Source of the DNA: Tigriopus japonicus
Taxonomy: Eukaryota; Arthropoda; Copepoda; Harpacticoida; Harpacticidae
Assembly: GCA_010645155.1 (NCBI GenBank)
Contig: JAAGOF010000070.1
Span: 1,110,535 to 1,174,534 of the forward strand
Direction of reading: 5' to 3'
DNA: 64,000 bases
Shown here: piece after piece, positions 48,378 to 58,589 of the stretch
Position numbering within the stretch: the first letter of the stretch is position 1
Layout: each line of letters begins with the position of its first letter
Made by a program: the position numbers and the translations under genes
Notes under the pieces: generated by a model
Told to the model about the DNA's origin: nothing
The model's input: only the letters and a program-made list of their open reading frames with translations
The model's database searches: none

Positions 48378-48383
48378 TTTATT
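48378..48383 (-). terminator. Poly(A) signal of the 48.4-49.2 kb gene
   Basis: AATAAA on the minus strand, 47 bp after the stop codon. Confidence 0.65.
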
Positions 48384-48429
48384 TTTCCCAAATTTCTTGG
48401 TTTTGGTATATTAGCACCAATTTGACAAA

Positions 48430-49167
48430 TTAAGGGCAGGCAATACACCTCTTCGAAGTGCCTTCTTCAATCTTTAACGTAGACAAGTCCAAATCTTTGA
48501 AATCTGCTTCCTCGCTGCACAGCTCATCGCGGATCTCTCTCCTTCCAGCCTCTTCTCCCAATTTGGAACGAATGTACGGTTCAACCAATTCCATCACCTC
48601 GCGACGGCCTTTGACGCGGCACATGTACACGTTTTGTCCGGCATTATTCTGCAATTAAATTTAAGTATTATTAACACATTCCAGGTCAAAGAATAGACTC
48701 TAACAACTTACTGTGCAAATTTCTTGCGGCGAAATGAATTCCACGGCACCAGTGGCGTCAGCACACTCGGTGGCCTCATCCACAATCACAACAGCTTTGC
48801 GGCAAAAAGCACGCTTGGAATCGAGTCTAGCCTCACGGCACTCGTCATCTTCGCCTTCATCTTCATCTTCGCCGTTTCGATCACCTCCAGGGCGGCCTCC
48901 TCTTCGACCGGGACCTCCCTCACGGCGTCGGGGTCGATCATCCTCCTCTTCCTCCTCATCACGGTCTCCTTCCACACCGTCTTCGTCTCGGCTCCGTCGA
49001 TCACTTCGGGAACCGTCGTCATTGTCTTCATCGTCATCTTCGCGTTCTCCTCCGTCCAAGTCTTCATCGTCGCGGTTTCTGTCCTGATTGTCCCGTTTGC
49101 GTCTTTGTGGGGAGGCTGCGGCCAAAGTCACCAATCCCAAAAGTAATAAGACTAGCCAGACGCGCAT
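48430..49167 (-). CDS. Secreted, Asp/Glu/Arg-rich protein with eight C-terminal cysteines (unrecognised)
   Basis: Two exons, 49167-48712 and 48648-48430, joined in phase 0 (donor GTAAGTTG, acceptor TTGCAG), give 224 aa. Residues 1-18 form a strong signal peptide (MRVWLVLLLLGLVTLAAA). A furin-like RRKR follows at 22-25. Residues 26-105 are low-complexity Asp/Glu/Arg/Gly. The rest holds eight Cys (DEC, FC, EC, IC, MC, LC and RCIAC), suggesting four disulfides in the mature product. A TATA box (ATAAAAGG) lies 47-54 bp upstream of the ATG, and AATAAA is at 48383-48378. I do not recognise the family; the acidic stretch could bind calcium or cationic partners, but that is speculation. Confidence 0.8.
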
Positions 49168-49213
49168 GTTGATGTGTGTTTTTACAATGAATGATTCCGC
49201 AGTGGTTTCCGAT

Positions 49214-49221
49214 CCTTTTAT
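49214..49221 (-). promoter_or_regulatory. TATA box of the 48.4-49.2 kb gene
   Basis: ATAAAAGG on the minus strand, about 50 bp upstream of the start codon, leaving a 5' UTR of roughly 20 bp if transcription starts at the usual distance. Confidence 0.7.
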
Positions 49222-50257
49222 GTGCGATTCAGGTCACGGACCTGAATCTCTCCGAGTGTATTGTGCACATTTCACAAAACAAACACTCACTCGAACGTCT
49301 CTAATCGCTACATCAAGGTGTCGGGCGCTCCTACCTGTACTTCCAGTTCTTTCGATTTAGAGCCGGGGATTTGATTTGATGGTAACTGGTTATAATTGGT
49401 TTTACTAATGCAGAGACTGGTTCCTCAAGTTCCTAATTTCCAGCCAGAGGCAAGGCTCAGGTTGTCCAAGTAATACTGAATAGGAGATTAGTTTGAACCG
49501 AGTCATTTACTGTTGATTGTATCTAACGGAAAGTATGGAAACGGAATGGTTTAGGTCAAGTCCTTGTCTCTAGAGGTACTGAAACACGACGGGTGTGTGT
49601 TGTACCTGGCTTTAAAATGTAATGGCTCATTTCCGAGTTCGCTTTTTTCGCGGGAAGATATTTTTCCGGATTGATCTTGTTATATCATAGCTACCTAAGT
49701 TGCGCTTGCGTTCTGTAGCCATATGATTATGAAAAAATAAATGGTGCACAGAAAAAGAGGTACTTACATTAGTGGTTTTGAACAAATGCCCCAATTACAG
49801 TAGCATACATACATAATATATCAGTTTTTTAAATCGTGATGAACATTGAAGAAATTCTCTTTTAAATAGTACCTTTACTAATCTGCAGGAGTAAGTTTCA
49901 ACTCTTAAACAGAAAAGGCTCTTAGATGTTTATGATGTATGCCAAAATCAGGTTTACTGACGTACTTTGTTGGGCTTTGGGAAATCTATTGAATAAGATT
50001 AATTTGCTGAAACACTGGTCTAAACGAGCTCCCAGCCGAAAGTTGAGTTTCGTCCAAGCCTTGCAAAATCCGTAAACAGGGGAAACACAGGAAATTTCCT
50101 TATTTCTGACATGCCCACTTATTTTTCGTATCACACTAAAACCCAAAAATGCAATTTTGTGGAATTTCAATTTTAAAAAAAACATAGTTGCCCTTTCTTT
50201 TTATCCCAGAGGGCCTTAGTTTGTTGTTTTTTGGTTCCCTGTAAAGAAAGTAATCAT

Positions 50258-51116
50258 AAGGGCGGAATATTTTAGGTTTTACATAGAAACCTAGGTTTTT
50301 ACCTAAAACTAAGTTTTCAACCTAATATCAACTTTTTTCTCGCCTTTTTTGGGCAATTTTTACCTAAAACTAAGTTTTCAAGCTAAAATTAACTTTTTTT
50401 CTTATCCTAAAGTCATTTGCACAATAAGGTTTCTTACCCCAGTGTCTTTAAAAAACAAAGGAAGAATGGAGGAAAGACGAGGAGTGGGAGCCACAATCAT
50501 TTTTATCCCATCAAGATGCCAAATCAGCGTTACCAGGTGGTTTCAGGTCGACATTGCCAAAAGTTGTTTGAAATAATGCCAATTGCAGGCGCTCACTACC
50601 ATTTTTGAAGTCACATACCGCCACATTCTGCCACCTTTTAGCGAAAATTTTTCTAGTTTGCAATCATTTCGTCTCGTTTTTAGGGCGCAAATATCAACTA
50701 ATAAATAAAACTAATAAAATATTATTTTTGATCTCTTTTTAAGTCGAAAAATTTTCAAACTCGTTTTAAAGGTCGACAATTTTCCATCTCGATTTTTTTG
50801 GTCGAATTTTCTTGCCTGCCCTTCTACTTTTTGCCATATTCTGCCACTTAACAAATTTCACTGCCACAAACTTTTCTATACTTCCATTTTCTTCCACTTT
50901 CCCCCTCAACTGACAAATAAAATATTCACTGCCTCTGTTTATGCTTAAGTGCTTATACTCTTGCAAAGAGTAAACTGTTGTAGAGCAATAAATAAAAGGC
51001 TTTTTGGTCTGAAAAAGGTGTAATTTATTCAACCTAAAAAAACCTAAAACGTAATTTTGGGCTCCTTAATTATGTCATAATTTGCCCAAAAAGTAAACCT
51101 AAAATGTTCAGCCCCA
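50258..51116 (+). mobile_element. hAT-like MITE, family H7 (perfect TSD)
   Basis: Termini AAGGGCGGAATATTTTAGG and the complement of TGGGGCTGAACATTTTAGG. Identical flanking 8-mers GTAATCAT at 50250-50257 and 51117-51124. Subterminal ACCTAAAACTAAGTTTTCAA motifs are repeated. No coding capacity. Confidence 0.85.
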
Positions 51117-51454
51117 GTAATCATTAACGATATTGCATAAAATTAACATTATTTGTTATTTGGTCTACCAACGAGATAATAGCTCATATGTTTTGTCTGT
51201 ACCAAAGCACGCTGCAAGCATGCTTCCATATTTGACTTCAAGGGTATTTTAAGCCTTCAAAAGCATTTCTAATGAAAATTTGGTTTAAAAAACCATTACA
51301 AAAAAGGTGTCATTAATATGGCGTTGTTTTAAAAGCCTGAAAACGTTAAAGAGACTCAAAACGAGCGGAAGTCAAGTGATGAAGCATGCATCTCCAAACA
51401 CAAAACATATGACCTACTGTTGGCAGGTCTTGACAACCCTTGAACAAACTGCCG

Positions 51455-51775
51455 ATTTTAGGGTGACAAGACAACTCGACTCAACGGACAACCCAACCCA
51501 GGACAACTCGACCCAATAGGCAACTCACTCATTCCTGTCTTCCTTGAGCCTTTTTCAATCTCATTGGGAAAAAGTGATTTTCTGGCTGAGCCCCTGCAAC
51601 AAAGGGTAGTGAGTTTTGAGAAGGAAGAACATCGTCATTGAGGTGGCCCAAAATTTGATGCTTAAATTTGGTGGGTCAAGTTGTCCTGTGGATCGAGTTG
51701 TCTGGTGGGTCGATTTGTCCTGTGGATCGAGTTGTCCTCTGGGTCGAGTTTTCTGGTGGGTGGAGTTGTACCGTC
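51455..51775. repeat. GACAACTCGACCCA-type subterminal repeats in inverted arrangement
   Basis: At 51468-51510 CAACTCGAC/ACAACTCGACC motifs recur. At 51669-51770 the complement (GGGTCGAGTTGTCC, GGATCGAGTTGTC) is tandemly repeated with a period near 17-20 bp. Looks like another short inverted-repeat element; ends not defined. Confidence 0.5.
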
Positions 51776-52689
51776 ATGGTTTTTTTTTATGTTGTGTGTG
51801 CATGTTCTTCGTAGGCTTTTATGCTAAGACACTTTTTTCCTCCTACTTCAATAGCCAAAAATGGTTTTACATAGGCCATTCACTTTTTTGAAGCATCGCA
51901 AAAATATCTTATATTTCGCAATTTGAAGGCCAGCATTGTCTACGTTTGCCTAAAATTATCCACATTAAGTGTATGATATAGGGCTTTACAAGAGTTTAAA
52001 CTAGCTCTCATGTCACAGTGACTTGTCGTCAACTAAATTCGTTAAAAGCTTGTAAAACGTCTCAAATGCCAAATTTGCAGTTTCAGCTTCCCTCAATATC
52101 CTGTGAACCAACCAGCCATGAATTTCTGAGTGCACTCGTTTAACGCTACACTTCAAATGGTCTTTACGTCCTAAAATACACTACTTCCTGATAAATGGAA
52201 GAATGACTGCAAATCAAAGGAAATGACTCGTCATGATATTGTGTGCTGATTTATGACTTTATGTCATGGTTATACCCATAACTTCATGAATATCAATGAA
52301 ATGCGTAACAACATGTGGTTGTCAAGGGAAATTGATTCTGTGAAACATCAGCACCCTTGTTTTTAGCTTCAAGAGGCCTGAGAAAGTCAAACATACATGA
52401 GAACGTTGAATTACTGATGACGGTCCTTCAGTATTTAAGGGAGCCAACAATTGAAATGTGAAAAGTCATTTCTAATATACACTAAAGATCTAGAGTCGTA
52501 CCATTACATAACGTTTGTTGTTGGAGAATCAAAGCTTCAAAGCAGGTTATAGAGTACGGTATTCTCGAAAAAAGATAAACGGAAAGATACGTCAAAAAAA
52601 GGAATGAAAAAAAACGTCATGGAGCTAATACAATGGAGGAGCGTGTTGGAAACGAAAGAGGGCTTTTTATAGAGTAAATCAGAAAAAAT

Positions 52690-52775
52690 TACATGCCTGC
52701 TTTCGGTTTTTGTAGGCATAAAAAATCGATATTTCTTCCAAAAGCACTTTACTTTTGGTTCATCATCGGTCCATT
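52690..52775 (+). mobile_element. H2 MITE fragment (right end)
   Basis: GCCTGCTTTCGGTTTTTGTAGGCATAA and the following AAAAGCACTTT ... TTGGTTCATCA match the right-hand part of family H2 with substitutions. The left half is missing. Confidence 0.5.
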
Positions 52776-53169
52776 TAAAAAAAATATTAGGTTGTTAAAT
52801 GTGCTTTCGTAAGAAAATTTCCTTTCACTTTAAAGGTGTGTCAAAGACGACTAAATCATTCATTGTAATTGTCATAACTCTGTATATGCCCGGTATTCGT
52901 CCACTCAAATTAGCTTAATAACCTTTCTCCAGACTCGATGTTCTTCGTATTGTATGACCTCTATCAGGTCCGTACTTTTAACTAAGTTTGGCTTTGAGAG
53001 AGTCCGAGTTTTTTCTTTCTATTCTATTGACTAACTTTGATCCATGAAGCAAATCATCTTTCTGGTCAGCTTTAATCGATATGGCCTTTGAGAGAGAGAT
53101 GAAAAAGTGAGCTCTTTGAAGAAAGTCATAAGTGAAACACAAGTAATACTTGTGCCATAACCTTTAGAG

Positions 53170-53412
53170 CAGGGGTTGGCAAAAGCTTTTGGGTCAAGTC
53201 CCACCAAATTTGACCTCGTGTAGTCAGGGGCCCTCCAAACACATCTTGATACGTTCATACAATTCATACTATTTGATATGTTTGTACTATCAAAGAGCTC
53301 TGGGCCCACAAGTACTGTACTATGGATGTTCTCGGACCCATTTATTTGGACTTTCCCCATAGCTATTGGGCCCACCATTCACCACCCGCGGCCCACCGGT
53401 TGCCGATCCCTG
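53170..53412 (+). mobile_element. hAT-like MITE, family H5, copy 2 (perfect TSD)
   Basis: Starts CAGGGGTTGGCAA, ends GGTTGCCGATCCCTG, and is flanked by an identical 8-mer CTTTAGAG on both sides (53162-53169 and 53413-53420). Interior GGGCCCAC blocks match the copy at 16.3 kb. Confidence 0.9.
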
Positions 53413-53984
53413 CTTTAGAGTGAGTGATGAATGATGATTTTTAACTTGAGGATGCTCCAAGAGACCTTTGTAAAATTCATAAAAGGGGTTACATTTTACT
53501 TTTCTCACACTTTTTTAATTAACTCAGCTGTTTTGGGTTAAAATTAGTTGACATGAACCAATTTAAATGATAAATGATTTGCCGGATTACATAACCAGTA
53601 CATTTATTCAAATAGCTCAAGTATCCCATAATTTTTTGTTGTAGTTGACCAGTGTTGACCAATATGGTGGTTCACAGAGAGTAAAAATCGATAAAGACAA
53701 CTTCGAGGTTGGTTTGCCCCACAATTTTTGCTGAAACGGTTAAATAACACTTGGCGGTGTCAAATCAAAAATTTGATTTTGATCAAAATTTTCTACAATT
53801 TGGTGTTAAGACGTGGACGAAACTAGTTTGACTCCTTTTTATTCAGGTAAAGCGCGTTCATATATATCACAGAAATGACTAGAACGAGAGCAATGGATAT
53901 CACAGAAACGAGCAAAGCAATGACTCAACATTTGATAACATTCAAACATTGTGATTGAACTTGGCTTTTAGACGCTGTTTCACA

Positions 53985-54110
53985 CCCACCGACGCGAAAA
54001 ACCATCCTGAAATTGCCTATCGGAAAAATTTGGATTATGTAATGACTAGCATCGCTGACCGGGCGAGGCTCTAACCTCCGACCCTAGCACCAACAATTCA
54101 ATACGCACTA
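53985..54110 (+). repeat. SINE-like repeat, tail portion
   Basis: CGGGCGAGGCTCTAACCTCCGACCCTAGCACCAACAATTC, given here in parts (GGCGAGGCTC, CCTCCGACCCTA, CACCAACAAT), matches the tail of the repeat at 21.7-21.9 kb; the upstream AAAATTTGGATTATGTAATG also aligns with it. The pol III head is not evident. Confidence 0.55.
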
Positions 54111-54208
54111 AACCATACCTCTCTCCTTGAGAGTAGTAATAGAGAGCATAAAAAATAAATTAAAAGATGAAAGGTGCCTCAATTGATTTATGAATTAAAA
54201 GACCAACA

Positions 54209-54214
54209 TTTATT
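54209..54214 (-). terminator. Poly(A) signal of the 54.3-kb gene
   Basis: AATAAA on the minus strand about 107 bp after the stop codon. Confidence 0.55.
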
Positions 54215-54320
54215 TTTTCATGGTACCAAATGACTTCAAAGTGGGAACCGAATACATAGCAGAAATTTGGATTATGATTTTGATAGAAACCAATTTTTCT
54301 TCTTTTCTTCATCGATGGGC

Positions 54321-54590
54321 TCACTTAGAAAACGCAGATGCAGAATTTGTGTTGCCCTGAGTATTCTCAACGCTTTCTGCGCTCTCCCCACTTTCAACAC
54401 TTTCAGAGGAATTGTCACCTTCCTTGGACTCTTCACTGGAATCTTGGGCTGTGGTGGGTGTAACGGGGGCGGCGGTTGTAGGTTCTTGCCTCTTTACCAA
54501 CATCCTGCCAAGAGGAGGAGGGGCCTCTCTGGGTAGACCCAAGGTTAGGGCGATGAGGCTTAACAGAAGAATGATGAAATAAACTTTCAT
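54321..54590 (-). CDS. Small secreted prepropeptide-like protein (unrecognised)
   Basis: Single-exon ORF of 89 aa. Residues 1-19 are a signal peptide (MKVYFIILLLSLIALTLGL). A short Pro-rich segment (PREAPPPLGR) and a dibasic KR at 33-34 follow, so the mature chain would begin QEPTTAAP. The rest is Thr/Pro-rich, then Ser/Glu-rich (ESVESGESAESVEN) and has no Cys. A TATA box (CTATATAAGC) lies about 55-63 bp upstream, and AATAAA is at 54214-54209. The LGR ahead of MLVKR could be an amidation/cleavage site, so a neuropeptide-like precursor is possible, as is a mucin-like or matrix protein. Family not recognised. Confidence 0.75.
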   Translation of the reverse strand: MKVYFIILLLSLIALTLGLPREAPPPLGRMLVKRQEPTTAAPVTPTTAQDSSEESKEGDNSSESVESGESAESVENTQGNTNSASAFSK

Positions 54591-54643
54591 GGTGATGTTT
54601 TGAATGATGATTGGTTAATGATTGGAATGGAGAGCCCACAGCC

Positions 54644-54653
54644 GCTTATATAG
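54644..54653 (-). promoter_or_regulatory. TATA box of the 54.3-kb gene
   Basis: CTATATAAGC on the minus strand, a strong TATA match at the expected distance upstream of a short 5' UTR. Confidence 0.75.
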
Positions 54654-54893
54654 CAAATAAACGTCATGGTTGTGGCGCACGTTCATGAATACGTGTTTGA
54701 ATAGGTAGTGCTATCGGGAGTTTAGGTCCTTTGGAGGTGTCAGTGGGGAAAATGATCTGGTTTAATGCAGACAAGAGCATGAAACAAGCCCGTGTTTTGG
54801 ATGATTTTTCTGTCATTGATGGATTTTTAAAACAAGATTTTGGTACGGCTACGGATTACATAACTAGTTTGTAGAATGGCTTTGTGCAAATAT

Positions 54894-55170
54894 TAGTGAT
54901 GGAACAAGAGTGCTTTCGGTCGAAATTTTGGCCAAAACTCTCGTCAAAATTTCAATTTCAGTTATGCCTAACGAAAGCGAAAGCAAACAGGTTCTACCAA
55001 GAATGGAGTTAGGAAAAAAAAACTTTTTTTTGGTCCAAAAACCTGTGAAATTTAGAATTACCGAGTTTTTGAAATAAACAATTTCACAACTTCGAATACC
55101 TAACCAATATCAATTTTAGAGTGAAATATGTTTTCATGAAAATTTATTGTCAGCTAGCTCCTTTTGTTTT
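54894..55170 (-). mobile_element. H2 MITE, degraded, inverted
   Basis: Begins TAGTGATGG, then GCTTTCGGTCGAAATTT ... GTTATGCCTAACGAAAGCGA and an AAACAGGTTCTACC segment, matching family H2 reversed. No second terminus or target-site duplication was found; truncated on the right. Confidence 0.55.
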
Positions 55171-57173
55171 TGGTTAGAGGGATGTTCTCTTCAATCCCTG
55201 CACATGTCCCTAACATTGTGAAGGTTCGGCAGTCAGAATCAACGCAATGGATTTATCTTATGAACATATTTAAACCTTTAATTAGTTGATGGACTGATGG
55301 AAGTTGTTTCAAATGACTCATCAAGTCTGAAGCAAAACACTCAAACACATTGGTATTTGCTATATCCAGACTAGAAATCCACGGGAGGCTCGAGTGATCT
55401 CCTTGAAAATCTTATCCCGGGTGCATGAAACAAGAGAAAAGGCATGTTTGGCAACAGTAGGTGGTTCGTGAGAATTTGGGCAGTTTAAGGGTTAAGGGCA
55501 GACGGCCCTTGTGGTTTATGCGTTAAGAACATGGTTGAATTGTAAGTTTGGAAGCTTTTGTTTAGGATTTTGGAAAAACATGTAAAATCTGTTTGTTCAT
55601 TCTTGCAAAATTCGCAACTAAAGATCACTTTTATTGCTTGAGGCTTGATGCTGATTTTTGATCTTCAAGCTGCTGAGGCTGAGTCAAAAACGATCTTGTA
55701 TTCGAATGGAATCATAATGGAATCAAGTTTTTTTGCTGACATGGGCTTCTGAACAACTTCTGAACTTCTGTAGGGTGACTGCCCTCTTTGGATTTTCCAA
55801 TTCTTAGTTGAATGATGGATTCATGAATGAGACCATATTGTTATGATTTCTTAAATCTTATGTTAGAAAATAAAATTCGATTTCTATTGTGGATTTTAGC
55901 GCAAGCTTCAAAATTTACCATCAAATGGCGCCAAAACAGGGGCAAAGTCATGGGAGAATAGAGCGTAGATATTATTTAACTAGATGAGAACCTTAGTGGT
56001 TGAGACTAAAATGCCATTTTTCATCCTATTTTCATCCTACTCGACCTCAGGAACAATATCTATAAGAAAGAATATCGCCAAGTCATACTGTTTGATCCTA
56101 AATTAAGGCCAAAGATTGCATCAAAATGTGAATGACTAGTTTCTGCCGCTAGATGTCATTGAATGTCATTTCATTGGTACGTGGAATTGCTGTTCAAGAT
56201 GTTGGGCTTCCTCTGGACAGGTCTCAATATTTTTCCATTGAAAGCCAAATTTTCTTTCTTTGCAAAGCTACTTGAAAACAAATTGATAGTTTTTCGTAGG
56301 GTTTCTGAGCAAAAAAAAAGCTCAAAATTATTTATTAAGTATACGAATAAAAGAAATACTCTCCCTGTTGGCAGAATTGTTTAAGAGAAAAATTCTCGTT
56401 AAATTTTCAGTTTCCCTGCACATAATCGTTTGTGCAGGGCTGGCATCAAGAGCACTTCAGTGTACTAGAGCGTCTCTACGTTGCATGTGGAACGAAAACT
56501 ACCAGGTAGCTGAATTAAGAAAGTAAGACAAAACATCAATTTGGTTGTATGAGTTACTATTGATTTCAATTGTGTAGAAAAGTGATCTATTTGGATATGA
56601 AGAGTATTCACGAATGCAATCGTTGGAAGCATGGCATATTCTCATCTTTTTCAATGTGGGCACTAGGTAATTTACAATCCTTTGTGATTAAACACGGAAA
56701 TAACAATCCTCCATGTCTTTTAAAATATTTTGGTAACCTTGAGCAATTCAGAGATATTTATTTTGGGTGAAAGTTTCATGTAAAATCAATAGATGACGTT
56801 ACTAGCACTGCGTAGACGTTCCTTTCAAAACAATAGAGGTGCCATCTACAGAACAAAAATGCTTGTTTTCTCTAATAATCTTCATACAGGGGTCAACCAA
56901 CATACCTTGCCTAATTAAATCATAGCTTCGAGCAAGTTTGTCTAAGAACAAAATTGGTAGAATAACATGTGCTCACAAGAGATAAATCTTCAATAAGATT
57001 TTTTTTCATAAATCCGAAAATGGTGCAATTTAACGAAGTACAGGCCCAGTCTACCTCTAGTCTGGATATCCCTCGTATTTATGAAAGAAACCAATGAATT
57101 GTACATATTTTCCCAAAATCTTAACCTAAAGTGTTCAAACTTGCAGTTCAACCATTGCCATAACGCCATAAAA
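55171..57173. other. Intergenic region left of the Tc1/mariner element
   Basis: No gene or clear repeat seen. Short ORFs (56163-56384, 56570-56770) carry no domain. Confidence 0.45.
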
Positions 57174-57175
57174 TA

Positions 57176-58456
57176 CAGTATACGGGGAGGTGCAGAAGTA
57201 TCCAGACAAAACTTGGATGACGTATATCTCCTGAAGCAAGAGGAATATTTTTATTTCCCGCGTTTTTCCGGTTTGACCAAAATCCGGTTTTGAATGTTTG
57301 TTAATTTTTTTTTGTTTAAATCCGGAAATATGAAGCCCCAGGAACAAAAGCGTAAAGTGATTGCTGAATTGCTCTCGGCCGGCAACGACGCCAGAGCCAT
57401 CATCAAGTCAACCAAGTACCCCAGGGCCACCGTCTACGAGGTCGTGAAGAGGCTGCAGTCTACCCGGGGGACAAGCCACACCCCCTGCGGCCCACACAGG
57501 GCAAAAAAGCGAACCCCCAGGTTCTTGGCGGGCCTGAGGAGGTCCATCGAGGCCAACCCAGCTGTGTCCATATTGGCCCACGCAGCCAGGCGGTCCGTGA
57601 GCAAGAGGATTGTGGCCAGGGCCGTCAAGGAGGACCTGAACTTGACCTCCTACGTCAGAGGCAGACGCCACCCTCTTACCAAGAAGATGAAGGCCACCAG
57701 GCTTGAGAGGGGCAAGAAGTTGCGCAGAATCTGCAAGGTCAATCCGAGGACGGTCAGACTTTTCTCAGATGAGTCAATCTTCACGGTGGATGGCGTGTAC
57801 AACCCCCAGAACAACCGATGGCTTGCCGAGAACAGAACCGTTTTGCCTCCCATCATGAAGACAAAGAATCCTGCCAAGATTATGGTCTTTGGCCTCATCA
57901 GCAGCGACGGGAAGGTGATGCCAGCCCATGTCTTCCCTCCCAAATTCAGGCTCAATGCCGCTGGGTACGTGGAGCTTCTAAGGAAGGTCGTGATGCCCTG
58001 GCTGGCAACCTCATACCCACCAGGAACCAAATTCATGTGGATCCAGGACTCTGCTCCGTGTCATGTGTCCAGTGTTTCCATGAACTTTTTGAACAACAAA
58101 TTTGACGTGGTGGTCAAGAAAAACGAGTGGCCTTCAAACAGCCCTGACCTCAACCCATGCGAATTCTAGTTGTGGTCCGAGCTGAGGAGGAAGGTCAACA
58201 AGATGCCCCACAACAGCCTGGCGTCTCTGAAGTCGTCGGTGAAGCGGAACATGGCCTCCTTCTCCACGGCCGAGGTCGCCAAAGCCTGCTCGGCCTTTGT
58301 CGGCCGCTTGGACGCCGTCATTAAGGCCAACGGTGACCATATTGAATAAGAAATGTTCTTAATTGTTGTCCAAACTTGTTTTGCTAAATACACAATTGGC
58401 TAATGATGCTGAAAATTATGTTCAAAGTTTTGTCCGGATACTTATGCCCCACTCTG
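57176..58456 (+). mobile_element. Tc1/mariner-group transposon, nearly intact
   Basis: 1281 bp bounded by TA dinucleotides (57174-57175 and 58457-58458). Inverted termini start CAG and share AAGTATCC(A/G)GACAAAACTT. They contain a single transposase reading frame. Length, termini and duplication are all as expected of an IS630/Tc1/mariner element. The coding part is visibly richer in G+C than the surrounding AT-rich DNA, a sign of fairly recent arrival. Confidence 0.92.
57330..58349 (+). pseudogene. Tc1/mariner transposase interrupted by one TAG codon
   Basis: 339 codons from ATG 57330 (MKPQEQKRK) to TAA 58347-58349, open except for TAG at 58167-58169 (codon 280). The N-terminal part is a helix-turn-helix DNA-binding region (ELLSAGNDARAIIKSTKYPR). 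The catalytic core has Asp in LFSDESIF, Asp in MWIQDSAPCH and the acidic pair in SPDLNPCEF. Counting from the second Asp to the Glu of PCE gives 37 intervening residues (a DD37E-like spacing). The TAG comes directly after PCEF, where relatives continue with an aromatic or Ser and then LW; the frame resumes at once with LWSELRRKV. An upstream ATG at 57294 would add 12 residues. Confidence 0.85.
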
Positions 58457-58589
58457 TAAGTCAGAGGGGCGGTCTGTAAAATGCGACAACACTTTTCCTT
58501 TGTTTCATCTACCCGCGATAAGATTTTCAAGGAGATCACTCGAACCTTCCGTGCATTCCAGTTGCCATTGCGTATTTGGAATTGCACTT

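Noticed and set aside
48713..49146. Two long plus-strand ORFs (124 and 140 aa) opposite the acidic secreted gene
   Set aside because: They are antisense reflections of low-complexity GAY/GAR codons (read as Ser/Pro-rich and Val/Ile-rich). The minus strand has the signal peptide, intron, TATA box and poly(A) signal.
57408..58036. Minus-strand ORFs inside the Tc1/mariner element
   Set aside because: Shadows of the GC-rich transposase reading frame on the plus strand.
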